Assembly (NCBI RefSeq): GCF_040054535.1
Contig: NC_090779.1
Coordinates: 21,255,001 to 21,319,000 of the forward strand
Length of the DNA stretch: 64,000 nt
Reading direction: 5' to 3'
From: Antennarius striatus
Taxonomy: Eukaryota > Chordata > Actinopteri > Lophiiformes > Antennariidae
Below the pieces are notes generated by a model. That model had not been told where the DNA came from. It was given only the letters and a program-made list of their open reading frames with translations, and did not search any database. Below are positions 41,419-52,260 of this stretch, one piece after another (the first letter of the stretch is position 1; every line of letters begins with the position of its first letter). The position numbers and the translations under genes were made by a program.

Positions 41419-42568
41419 GGGGAATTGTGCTTTAAAAAGGTGAAGTTAATTGTTTTTGTCCACTTCACAATAAACAATCTGCATTTTTTCCCCCCATCTT
41501 ATTTTATTTATAGACCATAAATAAAGTATATGTTCCTTCTGCATCACTGATTAAGGTGAAAGTGTATTAATAATATTCATAATTCTGATTTTTTTTTTTT
41601 TTTTTTTTAAGCAAACCAAACCTTGTAGGTTTTTTTATGCTTTGTGTCCCTGTATAAAAACTCCTGACCATCACATCTGGTGATAAGAGAATTGATTTTG
41701 TTGATACAGGAACCTTTTTTTATATGTGGGTTAGGTTCATGGGACAAAGGAAGTTGTACTCACAGTGTGGAGCCCAGCGTCTCCGAAGCAGGTTCGCCTA
41801 AATACCTGAAAAAGTGACGAAAAGTTACCAAAATCATGCAAAATAACAATGTTTGAACATCGACTAAAAAGTTTACAGCAAAAAATACATTTTACTCTTT
41901 ATATTTACAATATTTTATTATTTTACCATTCATGATCTATTTCTAGAACATCCTCTCGAGGCTAAATTACACTTACAACACACACATACACATAAAACAA
42001 TAAAAGTCATTCATTTGTTAAGGGAAAATTCTACTCACCAAATCTGAAATTCTGTTGGATTTGAAAATGAGATGTTAAAGAATAAATGGGTGCATCCTGG
42101 TTGCCCTGGGGGGCCACCATCACTCGCTCTACGTAAGAGCCGGTATTAAATACAAAAGAGCCAAACGAACAGCTGGAAACGAATGACAAGATTTAAGAGA
42201 AGTCAGACTCACACCTCTCCTCTGGAAAACGCTTAGCAGAGTTCATTCAAGGGGAAAGCGGGACGCCTACGTCTCTGTGAGGGATGTGTTGAAGATGACA
42301 CCCCTAGCTGGGGGTTTAAAGCTTCAGTCAGTGTGTGTGACACCATTAGAAGCTTTTCACTTCATAAAACAGCAACGTCTGAGAAACAGGACTCACTAGT
42401 GGCTTCTGCCTGGAGTCGTTTTATCCCCTAGATGTACCTGGCTGGCCTTGACATCTGTCTCTCCAAAATAAAATGAAAAAACTTTCATGAAAAGTTTTAT
42501 GGAAATCCATCATGTGGTTTTAGTGTAATCCTGCTAACAGAAAAACAAACATGCCTCTTGCTTTTAAC

Positions 42569-42605
42569 GACTAAATGCCTCATTAAAAACATGAGGCATT
42601 TAGTC
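42569..42605. repeat. Perfect 15-base inverted repeat
   Basis: GACTAAATGCCTCAT at 42569-42583 and its exact complement at 42591-42605, around a 7-base loop TAAAAAC. Confidence 0.9.
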
Positions 42606-42776
42606 ATTTGTGATGGTTACATCATTTTTAATGTGTGAATTTTAACCGCTTTGTTGTTGTTGTTGTTTTTTTAACATTTTAACAATTTTTTAAACATTTT
42701 AACAATGATACAGTAATTTCCCTCTTGGTACAGCAGTTCGTTTTCTGGTTTAATTAAGCCTCAAAATATATTTCTG

Positions 42777-42790
42777 CCCCCAGATGGCAG
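42777..42790 (+). promoter_or_regulatory. CTCF-like motif between copies E and F
   Basis: CCCCCAGATGGCAG fits 13 of 14 positions of CCASYAGRKGGCRS. Confidence 0.35.
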
Positions 42791-42903
42791 CAGTGAGACA
42801 CAATGTTCCTGAGCCGCACAAGGGGGGAAAAATTATTTTGAAAAATGAACAATCTGTTACAAAATATGTTTTAGTTAAGTCCGTGCACTGATTTCAATAA
42901 CAC

Positions 42904-42938
42904 TAATAATAATAATAATGATAATAATGATAATAATG

Positions 42939-42970
<32 letters not shown>

Positions 42971-42992
42971 GATAATGATAATGATAATGATG

Positions 42993-43024
<32 letters not shown>

Positions 43025-43025
43025 G

Positions 43026-43057
<32 letters not shown>

Positions 43058-43069
43058 AATGATAATAAA
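42904..43069. repeat. (AAT/GAT)n microsatellite
   Basis: AAT and GAT units mixed over about 165 bases, ending exactly where the SINE begins. Frames through it read Met-Ile-Ile repeats. Confidence 0.95.
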
Positions 43070-43070
43070 G

Positions 43071-43178
43071 GGGCAGCAGTGGCTCAGCGGAAGAGTGGGT
43101 CGTCCAATGTTCCCAAGATTGGCGGTTCAATTCCCGCTCCCACCCAGCCACTCTACATCCCATTGCATGCATGCAGGC

Positions 43179-43261
<83 letters not shown>

Positions 43262-43365
43262 TGTGTATGTTAGTTACAGGGGCCTGTACATGACATATAT
43301 ACTATCTATGCATGTGTGACTAACACTAGAGTGTGCTCCTAATTTCTCCTAGGGGGATCAGTACA
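43071..43365 (+). mobile_element. tRNA-derived SINE with internal (GT)n
   Basis: The head GGGGCAGCAGTGGCTCAGCG holds an A-box-like TGGCTCAGCGG, followed 30 bases on by the B-box-like GGTTCAATTCC. A (GT)39 run follows at 43181-43258, then a tail with GGGGCCTGTACATGACATAT. This is a tRNA-like SINE head, not a working tRNA gene: the cloverleaf does not close and no anticodon arm is clear. The 3' limit is approximate. Confidence 0.65.
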
Positions 43366-43449
43366 GCATATAAAACAGAAACTAAAATAATATAATAATA
43401 GTATTAATAATAAACAAGTCAAACAACTTCTTCAGCACATGTTGAATGT

Positions 43450-43455
43450 TTTATT
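43450..43455 (-). terminator. Poly(A) signal of tnni2 copy F
   Basis: AATAAA on the minus strand about 90 bases past the stop codon. Confidence 0.6.
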
Positions 43456-43542
43456 CTTTCATTATTATACTACAGTTTACATGGACATTTTAAAAAGATC
43501 CGGCAGGTTTTTTAAGAACAGATGCAGATTTAAGACACTGAT

Positions 43543-45065
43543 TTAAGCCTCGGCCTCAAACATCTTCTTCCTCCCATCCATGCCAGATTTATCTTCAATG
43601 TTTTTACGCCAGTCACCAACATCACGCAGTTCCTGAAACACCGAGATGAGCACAACCACAAGCCGGACGATCAACGTAAGTTATTCATCTAATCAGGATG
43701 TTTCCATCCTTTTTTTTTAATGAATATTACTTTATGAAGATAAAAATCATTCAACTTTTATTTGTAAAGCATTTAATCACACCAACTGATGTTTTGAAGC
43801 GTTTTCAAGAGAAACCCAACAGACAGATGGGTGTCAGCGCTATTAAACCACTGCAGAAGAAGATGACACATTCAGATGCGTTTAGTCAACTTTAAAACTG
43901 ATCCATGATGCCTGGGGTTAAATCTGTCCACCAATCAGGAGGCTAACTTCCTGGCCAGCAAGCCAATGAGAGTTTGTATGTAATGCTGCATGATGCCCAT
44001 CAAAGTATGCAGTAACAGTTAAATCAATGTCATTTACAACAAGACAGTCCTGGTGTTTTCTCCAGCTCCTCCTCCCATCATTTCAAATCAATTTATATCC
44101 ATGCTGCTTTGGCTATATTGTGAATATTTGCACCTCCAGGAAAAAAACTAAATCATAAAAAATGCATAAAGAAGAGCTCTGGTTACTCACCTCCTCCTTC
44201 ACCTCCTTCTTGACCTGCCTCAGGTTGGCCCTCAGGTCCAGGTTGACTGTGTGTTTGGAGCCCAGCAGAGCTTTCAGCATGGCGTCAGCGGACATACGAA
44301 CCTTCTTCAGGACGGGCTTCTTGAACTTGCCCATCAGATCCTGAACTTTAATCTTCAGGTCTTCAATCTGGAAAGCAGAGATGACACAAACAGAAATGTC
44401 TGAATTTACTCCGAGGAAGTAATTTCCAACCTAGCTGTAACTAACTTCATCATCTTTGACCATCTACCTCCTTGTTCGTCTTGTTGACTTTCATGTGCAG
44501 GTCATATCGCTCCTCATCAACCTTGTCGATCTTGCGGTGGATCTCCTTGCATAGCTCCTAAAAATCAGACATAAAATGACGTCCTATATCGAATCTATAC
44601 AAGACTGAACGATTAGCTGAAGGTTGGTACCGGGACGCACCTGCAGCTCCTGCATGGTCCTGGGCATGGACACCGGAGGACAGTTCTCAGCCATGTACCG
44701 CTCCCTCTCCCGCTCCCGCTCCCTCTCCTCCTCCTCCAGTATCCCTTTGGCGATGGACAGCATCAAACTCTGGCAGACGACAGAAACATCTCACTCTTTG
44801 TCTCTTACTTTGCTTTGGAAACTGTAAAACACTGAAAAGAAACTTTTACCTTGATATGATGCTTTCGACTCGAAGTCATCTTTTTGCTGAAGGGTTGAAA
44901 AAAAAACTTTTTTTTACAACAAATCTGATTTGAAAACATTTTTAGTCCTAATTATATATTTTTATCAAAACCTTTTACACACAATATTTGTGCAGTTCTG
45001 CAAATTTAGAAGAGAGCAGCTTAAAAAGGGTTGGACATATATATGAATAAGACTCACTCCGACAT
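43543..45065 (-). CDS. tnni2: Fast skeletal troponin I, copy F (GKFK type, long tail)
   Basis: Inhibitory troponin subunit, and the copy closest to mammalian TNNI2. Coding exons are 45058-45065, 44850-44886, 44641-44769, 44468-44557, 44191-44367 and 43543-43632, giving 176 residues. It opens MSDKKMTSSRKHHIK. Exon 4 encodes a strongly charged helix, LEEEERERERERERYMAENC, then PPVSMPRTMQELQ. The inhibitory peptide is GKFKKPVLKKVR and the switch [15 protein letters not shown]. The last exon is 30 codons and keeps the KSGMDGRKKMFE segment of the mammalian tail (KSGMEGRKKMFE), ending EAEA. It lies at the upstream end of the array, next to the syt8 side. The 5' UTR of the start exon begins near 45089. 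Confidence 0.95.
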
Positions 45066-46259
45066 CTTGGCGTTTGATTGGCTTCAATCCTGCAAAGAAA
45101 CATCATTTTATTGAAAGGGTTGAAGTTGAAGCCCACAAAAAAATCATCTGAGTCCATTTATTAGAAAATATCTCAGAAACACAAAGACTTAAACTGTCCA
45201 GTAATCAGAAGAACAAGATGAAGAACGGAGCAGAGCTGGACAGCTTCTGCCCAGTCTTTCTGAAATAACTCTGCTTCCAGGAAATGCGAGACCCTCTGGA
45301 GCATCAGCCTGGGGCGAAAATTTCAAGTCTAAATTAGGACAAGGATTTCGGGGTCCAGTTGTCCCCTCTTGGGCATCCTGCTCATGAAAGACGTGTCTTG
45401 TGGAAGATTATCAGGAAGCATCTGATACGTCTTCTGTTCATGCAAACGCGTCTGACATGACAGAGACGATATCCATCTCCTCTGAAAATAGAGATGGTGC
45501 AGAATATTCCAGACCAACAATCACGCCAACCCAACAGAAAGACATTTACCCGTCACTCCGTTTAGGGTAAGCCCAGACTGAGTGTGTGTGTGTGGGGGGG
45601 GGGGGTAAGGATGGCATGTCACCAGTTCATTACAGGGCAGCAGAAAGCCAAAGCCTTTCCCATGTCTGTGGGAAACACATCGCAGAGATGTTTGGATAAT
45701 TAGAAAGAAACACTAGTACCACTGGAGTCTGATCCAGTGTTTTCTTCACAACTCAGAATGGATCTGGAACAACAAACAAGAAAAGAACCAGAAATCTATC
45801 CTCCTGCATATTGATGATATGATTCAGCGAATAATTACAGATTTGACACTGATCCAGATCGGTTTGTTGAGCAGAAATTCATTTTCTACTGAGATAGTCT
45901 TCCAGTTTTTGCAAAAAGAAATTTTCAGTCAAATTTCAATTTCTCAAAATAATTTGTCAGTTTTTTTCTTTGCATAGCATACCAGATTTAATTGTAATAA
46001 CCATTATAGTTACAATTGTCCAACCTGTTGGTCTGTAAAAATAAAAGCGCTTTAAAATATAGAACATGGGTTTGACTGCGAAGACTTAAAGACCTCTTCA
46101 GGACAACAGGTTGTCAATAAGCAAAGGATCATCAGCATGAAGAAGTGCTATGATAAAATGACAACATGTCCCAAATGCTACACAATTTATTTAACTCTCA
46201 ATTTATTTAACTCTCAATTTAACTCTTATTTAACTCTCAACTCAAGATATTTCCTGATC

Positions 46260-46291
46260 CTGCTATGTTTATTTATTGATAAACATAGCAG
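46260..46291. repeat. 13-base inverted repeat
   Basis: CTGCTATGTTTAT and its exact complement around a 6-base loop, in intron 1 of tnni2 copy F. Confidence 0.85.
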
Positions 46292-46487
46292 TTAAATTTT
46301 AATTGCAGCAATTTCCAAATTAAATCAGAAATGAATTACTGCTCGTGTTTTGAAAGTAAATATCCATCATATTCAAGAGATTCAGTCCCAACTGTACAGG
46401 AAATAATTTTTTTTGCAGGATTGCATCTCAAAGTCAAACCACGAAGCCTTTAGCATCCAAAGCTGCAGACCTCCTCAGTGAACTCTC

Positions 46488-46525
46488 ATCAGAATCAGAT
46501 TTATTGTCCCTTTCATTCATAAAGG
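46488..46525 (+). repeat. Possible interspersed-repeat fragment
   Basis: ATCAGAATCAGATTTATTG resembles the start of a repeat common in teleosts (ATCAGAATCAGCTTTATTGGCC). Only this short piece is recognisable, in intron 1 of tnni2 copy F. Confidence 0.3.
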
Positions 46526-47018
46526 AAGACACAAACTGCCTCTCCTCACAAATCAGGACTCACATTCACTTGTAAATTTTAAAGTCAGCAACAACACATC
46601 CAAAAGGAACAGAAGATTAGAAGCATAACAGATGAAAAGAAGGGATTATTGTGAGCATAAGGGAATCAAACATGACACCAAACCCAGCTGTCAGACTAAC
46701 CAGCAGCTCTGATGCATTAGTTCTATTCAGTCCGTAATGACACGGCGATAAACGCTGGGCCTATCACTTTCCAGCTCTGAAGTCCATTCACACCAGCACA
46801 CCTCATCACAACGCAATTCACACCTGCAGCACCGGCTGCTTTACCCCCAAAAGGAGCCGGATTACATCCAAACTTCCCGAATTGACAACTCATCCTGCAG
46901 GACTTTTTTTTTTTTTTTTTTTACCAACGATGGACAAAGACAACAAGAAAGTCTGATTTCCAGAACAGTATATAAATATGACTTCATCAGCAGCAGAGAA
47001 GAGGAAGTGTTTTCTCAC

Positions 47019-47184
47019 CGTTGAGTTGCAGATGGAAGCAGGACGGGGCGACGGAAGCGGCTCGGTTTTGGCCTCAGAAGTTGGTTTATATTGCATTCCC
47101 CAAAGGCAAATCAAACCACTTCTTTCTCAGTATGGAAGTTGATTTTCTTACAGACCAATGGGCTCACCAGTATCTGAAACATTA
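47019..47184 (-). promoter_or_regulatory. tnni2: Promoter and noncoding exon 1 of tnni2 copy F
   Basis: Exon 1 ends at 47019 (CTCAACG, then GTGAGAAA). The TATA box at 47085-47090 reads TATAAA on the minus strand, the best match of the six. The shared block at 47121-47184 is the most diverged: TCTTTCTCAGTATGG, then CAGACCAATGGGCTC, then CAGTATCTGAAACAT on the + strand. The CCAAT motif is intact. Confidence 0.65.
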
Positions 47185-48489
47185 GACCCGACCCCCTCCT
47201 CAGCACTCAAATCTCCTCCCTGTCTGACCCGTATAAATAACCCCTACCCTCTAGATTGTTCCTCTGATTGCATTATCCCACCGCTGCACCCCCAGACAGA
47301 ACACACTCATAAAGTCTGGAGGTGAAAAACAGAAGAAATAGCAAAACTCCAGAAAACAGGAGTCGACAAAAACATCATTTATGAACCCTTATAGTCTCAC
47401 CAGAACACCAGAGCTGGGACCACTTCTTTTTCTCATGATGAGGGAAACCAGGGAGCAGAAGTGATGAAAGTTGAGCAGCAGCAGGTGGAAGGGCAGAAAA
47501 ACTCAGGGTGAAGTTTCAAGACAGTCATTTAAGACACGCTAAATGGATGCTGCTAACAAGCTGCTAACAGGAGACGGCCAATGGGAGGAGGGAAGAGAGG
47601 AGCAAGGAGGCATAGGGGGAAATTCCTTCGAGGACCCCCCCCCCCAGTATGCTTTAAACTTGTATACAATGTTTATAGGATCACTGCAGAAAAATTTATG
47701 TTCAGGTTTGTTTTAAAGGCATCAAGCAGGGAATAAAAGGATTCATGGACTAAAGAGATGTGTAGCAGTAGAAATAATCCATTTATTGTGAATCAGATAG
47801 TGCTGATTATTAGCCTGTGGGATCTGGGGGTCATTAACTTGACCTTTCAAATTAATGATGGTTATATTAGAGCGTCCTCGCATCCCTCCCCAGGATGAGT
47901 TCCCTCCGTTGTCGTCTCACCGTACTGTGAGAGGACAAGACCGAAATAGAAAGTGAAGAGAAACCCAAAGCAATGCTCGTCTCACGGATCCGCTTGCATC
48001 AAACATCAACCTCTGGAGAAAAGAATAAATGGAAATAAATGGAAGAGAGTTTCCAAAACAAGCTTCTGTGACATTTATTTATCAGACTTGTATCGCCAGT
48101 GATTAAAAATGCATCAGCATTTCACATTAACATCCTTTTAATATTTCAACAGTAAAAAAATTATATTCGACTTAAGAAACATGACATGAGAAACACATCG
48201 CTTCACATTTCTGAATATCATAGTCATTGAGAACATCGTGGGCCACTGAGAAATCACCTGAGAACGAGTTAGAAAACCTATCGAGTGTGACGAGTCGGAC
48301 CGGGAGTGTTTACAACGGGGGATAAAACAACATATCCTCCTGTCAGTCTCCTCAACACCTGCATTATAACACCAGCACTGTACAGTCATGACCAGCAAGT
48401 ATATTACAGCAGGGATCACTTTACACAAAGTCACAGTCACACATCGTTGGGCTCAAAATTAAATGTCAGAAAGATTTCTACATTTTACA

Positions 48490-48957
48490 ACAGTCAGGTA
48501 CAGTCAAAGTTAAGTACAGTCAGACAAAGACGGGTACGGTTAGACAAAGTCGGGTACGGTCAGAAGTCAGGTACAGTCAGACAAAGTCGGGTACAGCCAG
48601 ACAAAGTTGGGTACAGCCAAAAACGGGTACAGTCAAACAAAGTCAGGTACAATCAGACAAGGTGAGGTACAATCAGACAAAGTGAGGTACAGACAAAGAC
48701 GGGTACAATCAGACAAAGTCGGGTACAGCCAAAAACAGGTACAGTCAAACAAAGTGAGGTACAATCAGACAAAGTGAGGTACAATCAGACAAAGTGAGGT
48801 ACAATCAGACAAAGTGAGGTACAATCAGACAAAGTGAGGTACAGACAAAGTAAGGTACAGTCGGACAAAGTCGGGTACAGTCGGACAAAGTTAGATACAG
48901 ACAAAATGAGGTACAATTAAACAAAGTCAAGTACAGTCATCCAAAGAGTGCAAATGT
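48490..48957. repeat. 20-base minisatellite
   Basis: More than 20 copies of units such as GGTACAATCAGACAAAGTGA. Variants carry CGGGTACAGTC or lose several bases. The best-preserved block, near 48,760-48,840, has about four near-identical 20-base copies in a row. Confidence 0.92.
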
Positions 48958-51035
48958 CACTGTACGGTCACAAAACAACTACATATGAAGGCACCATACT
49001 TCAAGTTTGGACTCCTACCAACACCACTCATATGACACGTTTTGCTGCTGGGGGGGGGGTCGATGTCAGGCCTGCTGGAACCACCTGTGTGACTGTTACA
49101 TGATTTTCAAAGCAAACGTGTCGTGTTTGTCCAGTTCAGACGGGATTCATTTGCCCGTCAGAGGGTTTTCCTACAGCTGTTTTCGGTGATGGAATTTTCC
49201 AGACATTAACATTTATCTGAGTCCAATTTGTTTGCCAATAGCTGCTAAAGGAATCCCAAAGACGACGCACAGCAGCATCAAGAGCCACTTCAACTGGTTC
49301 AGATCACACTTCTTTCCATCTGAATGAAGTTGGGGACATTTTCAAGGTTCTCACAGGAACATATGGATTTAGAATACAGTACATTTGTGTGCAATCCCCT
49401 CTGCATAAGATAAGCCTACAGACCCCAGATGACACTGCATGTTGAATGACAGGATGGCATTAGACCTGCTCTTTCATTTCCTTGCCTCCAAACCAGGAAA
49501 CCAGGTGTGATTTAAAATTTTTAAAAAAAATAAAGAAAACATGACCGTGAGGACGTTCCATCCCTCTTCATTCATTGGTTTGGTGCCTTCAGTGACACTG
49601 CCCTCAGCTGGACAAACAAAAAGTACAGGAAAGAAATGCTGCAAAGTTTATTGAAGGTGGGAAAATGATTTTCTGAAACCCCACTGTCAGATTATCAAGC
49701 TGGGTAGACAGACGGGTTCGTCTTCCGGGTTCAGACGTCACTTCACGTGGATAAAAGCTTCACAACTTATCAAGTATTATAAAATAACCACTGTGTTAAA
49801 GAAAAGTTCATGTTGAGGCAAAGCCTGTGTGAATAGTGACTGCACACATTAAGACCACATAGAAATCAAATCGTGTGAACCATGTAAACACGTGAACTGT
49901 TTCCAATCCAATAATTCTAATAAACATGTAAACATAGCAGCCGTCCAAATGTTTAGCTGATTGCCATTTAGTCCTCATAGTTGTTAACCTACTAAAATCA
50001 TAATTGAAAGAACGTAAAATTAAAAAGTGTTTTAAATAATAAAAACAAACAAAATTACATTGCATTTTGGGAAAACCCTGTAAAGTAGTGCAAAAATCGT
50101 GCAAAGTCTGGATCGCAGTTCAGTGGCACCGATACACTAATACTGATAATCCACCAAGATGCACTTCATCCAGCTTCACTGGAGTTCAAATCCATTAAAG
50201 CCGGTCGCAGCACCTCCGGAGAGATTTCACCACAGAAGCAACACACTTCCTCACAGAGGACAGGTAGGACTGCGTCACGCATGATCTCAACACACACGCC
50301 AACACAAAAAACATGTGGAGGGGAAAAAGTCACAAAAAGAAGACGTCTGCACGCAAACATCCGTCTCAGTTATGTGATCCAGTCAGTGGTGACCGTTCAC
50401 ACGTACGCCCTTCCAAGCTTCCTAGATTTCTGCACAAACCACACCTACAGTAACTACGCTCAAACAGGAAGGAAAGGAAGGAAACCAAAGCTGGAATGGA
50501 GATCTTAGCAGGTTATCTACTGTAAATAAAAACAGACCACAGTACAAACTGGAAACTGAAATATTTCTGAAATGCATTTTCGATGACGGCTTGTATTTCA
50601 TTCTCATTTTTTCTTTCAAGTGGAAATTTTAAAAGGAGAATTCAGACTCGGCGTGCGTCGTTCTCCTACTTCTGACTAGGAGGGAAAAAACCGAAGAATT
50701 CTGCACTAGAGCAACGTTTTTTTTGTTGTCGTTGTTGTTTGCATCTCTTACTGTCCTGGCATAGTGTGGGGAATGCAGACCTGTGGAGCACGCAAAATAT
50801 ATTCCTCAAAGACAACACCTTCTGTTCGGTTAACACGCCTGCATAAAGGAAGGTGTCCACTGGGCTTCCTCTGGCTTAAAATAAAATAAAAAAAATGTAA
50901 TGCTGACATCATAGCAAATGAAACTATTATTAAACAATTCAGACAAAATCAAACTCATTGTATAAATCATTACCCGCTTCATACATCATCAAATCTATCT
51001 TAGGCACCGCTTTCCCTACATCCCATCAACATGCA

Positions 51036-51036
<1 letters not shown>

Positions 51037-51088
<52 letters not shown>

Positions 51089-51144
51089 TGTGTGTGTGTG
51101 TGTGTGTGTCTGTGTCTGTGTGTGTGTCTGTGTGTGTGTGTCTG
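51037..51144. repeat. (TG)n microsatellite with TC interruptions
   Basis: TG dinucleotides over about 108 bases, broken by several TGTC steps. Confidence 0.95.
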
Positions 51145-52260
51145 ATGGCTTTGACCGTCAGAGGGATGCAAAGTTTGTTTGTTTTTTAAAAACACGTTAG
51201 GCTGGGGTGACTTACGATTTTGCATACATTTAAAGGAAACCGTGACAAAAGTGAGAGGAATGTTGGTCTTCAGGCAGGAGAAAAATAATAACCAGGCAGT
51301 TTTTTTAAAACATGCAAACAGGTGAGTCAGCAAAACATTTAAGTTATGTCCAGAGGATTACGGAGGATGAAGCTAAGAGCAGTCAACAGATTCAGCTGAC
51401 AATGGTGTATCTGAACTCTCTGCAGTGTTTGTGTGTCAAGTAACAACCTCTAAACTCTCCCACATCTGCCTCAAACATCGTGTATCGATAAGAACCCCCT
51501 TTTTCCTCCATTTTTTAGAGGTGCAGGCGTCATTACGTCCAATTTCAGACGTCAGACGTCCTGTTTTCCTCTTGGCTGCTCAAGAGCTTCGGTGCTGAGC
51601 GGAGTAACATACCGGGTATTTATTAAAGTCAGAGTTGGTGCGGATTGAACAACGGGACACTTCAGTAGAAACTGTCTGACGCTGACGTCTCACGACATTT
51701 TTAAATTCAAGTTTCAAATTCAAGATAACGATCTCAACTTCACAAAAGCGCCGACTCTCGAACCGCACGGCGTTCTACACGCCTCGCTCACAAACATGCA
51801 GGTCACACACATTCATCCAATGAGAAAAGTCCCACCATGAACTGGATTGACATCAATAATCTCCTGAGATCTCCCATGAATAGATTCCACAAATATAAAC
51901 CACCACCAGAGGAGCATGGCACACGACTGAAGCAGGACTATATCAACTGTACAGCCAACACTATCACATTGTTCACCATGAAGCTGTGTACATTACAGTG
52001 AAGTCTAGTGCCTCCTATTCAGATAGAGTGGAGGGTGCAACACAACCAAACCTCCTGTACAGGGTTGAACAGGAAATACATCAAAGTCAGAACTTTTACA
52101 ACCACTGAACTCAAATGGAGACAATATCCAGTTGTCCAGTCTGCAGGGGAAAGAGCAGCTGTCCCAGGTTCGTCTTCAGGAGTAGATCTAATACCATGGA
52201 AGGGTGGAGATATATAGACAGACTGGAACAGCTGCCGAGCCTGCTGGGGAAAAAAAAGAG

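Larger units (their letters stand above)
41144..43449. other. Spacer between tnni2 copies E and F
   Basis: No coding exon was called. It holds two perfect inverted repeats, a CTCF-like motif, a trinucleotide repeat and a SINE. Splice-like borders near 41.77, 42.04 and 42.21 kb join into no open frame. Confidence 0.6.
47185..52260. other. Spacer and probable long 3' UTR of the phosphatase-like gene
   Basis: No coding exon was recognised in these 5 kb. The right part probably includes the 3' UTR of the neighbouring gene, but several AATAAA signals compete and the end cannot be fixed. It contains a minisatellite near 48.7 kb and a TG run near 51.1 kb. Confidence 0.5.

Noticed and set aside
41760-42220. 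Exon-like segments upstream of tnni2 copy E with GTGAGT donors
   Set aside because: Joined in order they meet an in-frame stop, and a TATA promoter for copy E is already present closer to the gene.
43071-43150. Possible tRNA gene
   Set aside because: A and B box motifs are present, but the arms do not pair into a full cloverleaf and a GT run plus tail follows, so it is a SINE head.
42903-43319. Long open frames on both strands (Met-Ile and Tyr-His repeats)
   Set aside because: Produced by the AAT/GAT microsatellite and the SINE, with no splice or coding signature.
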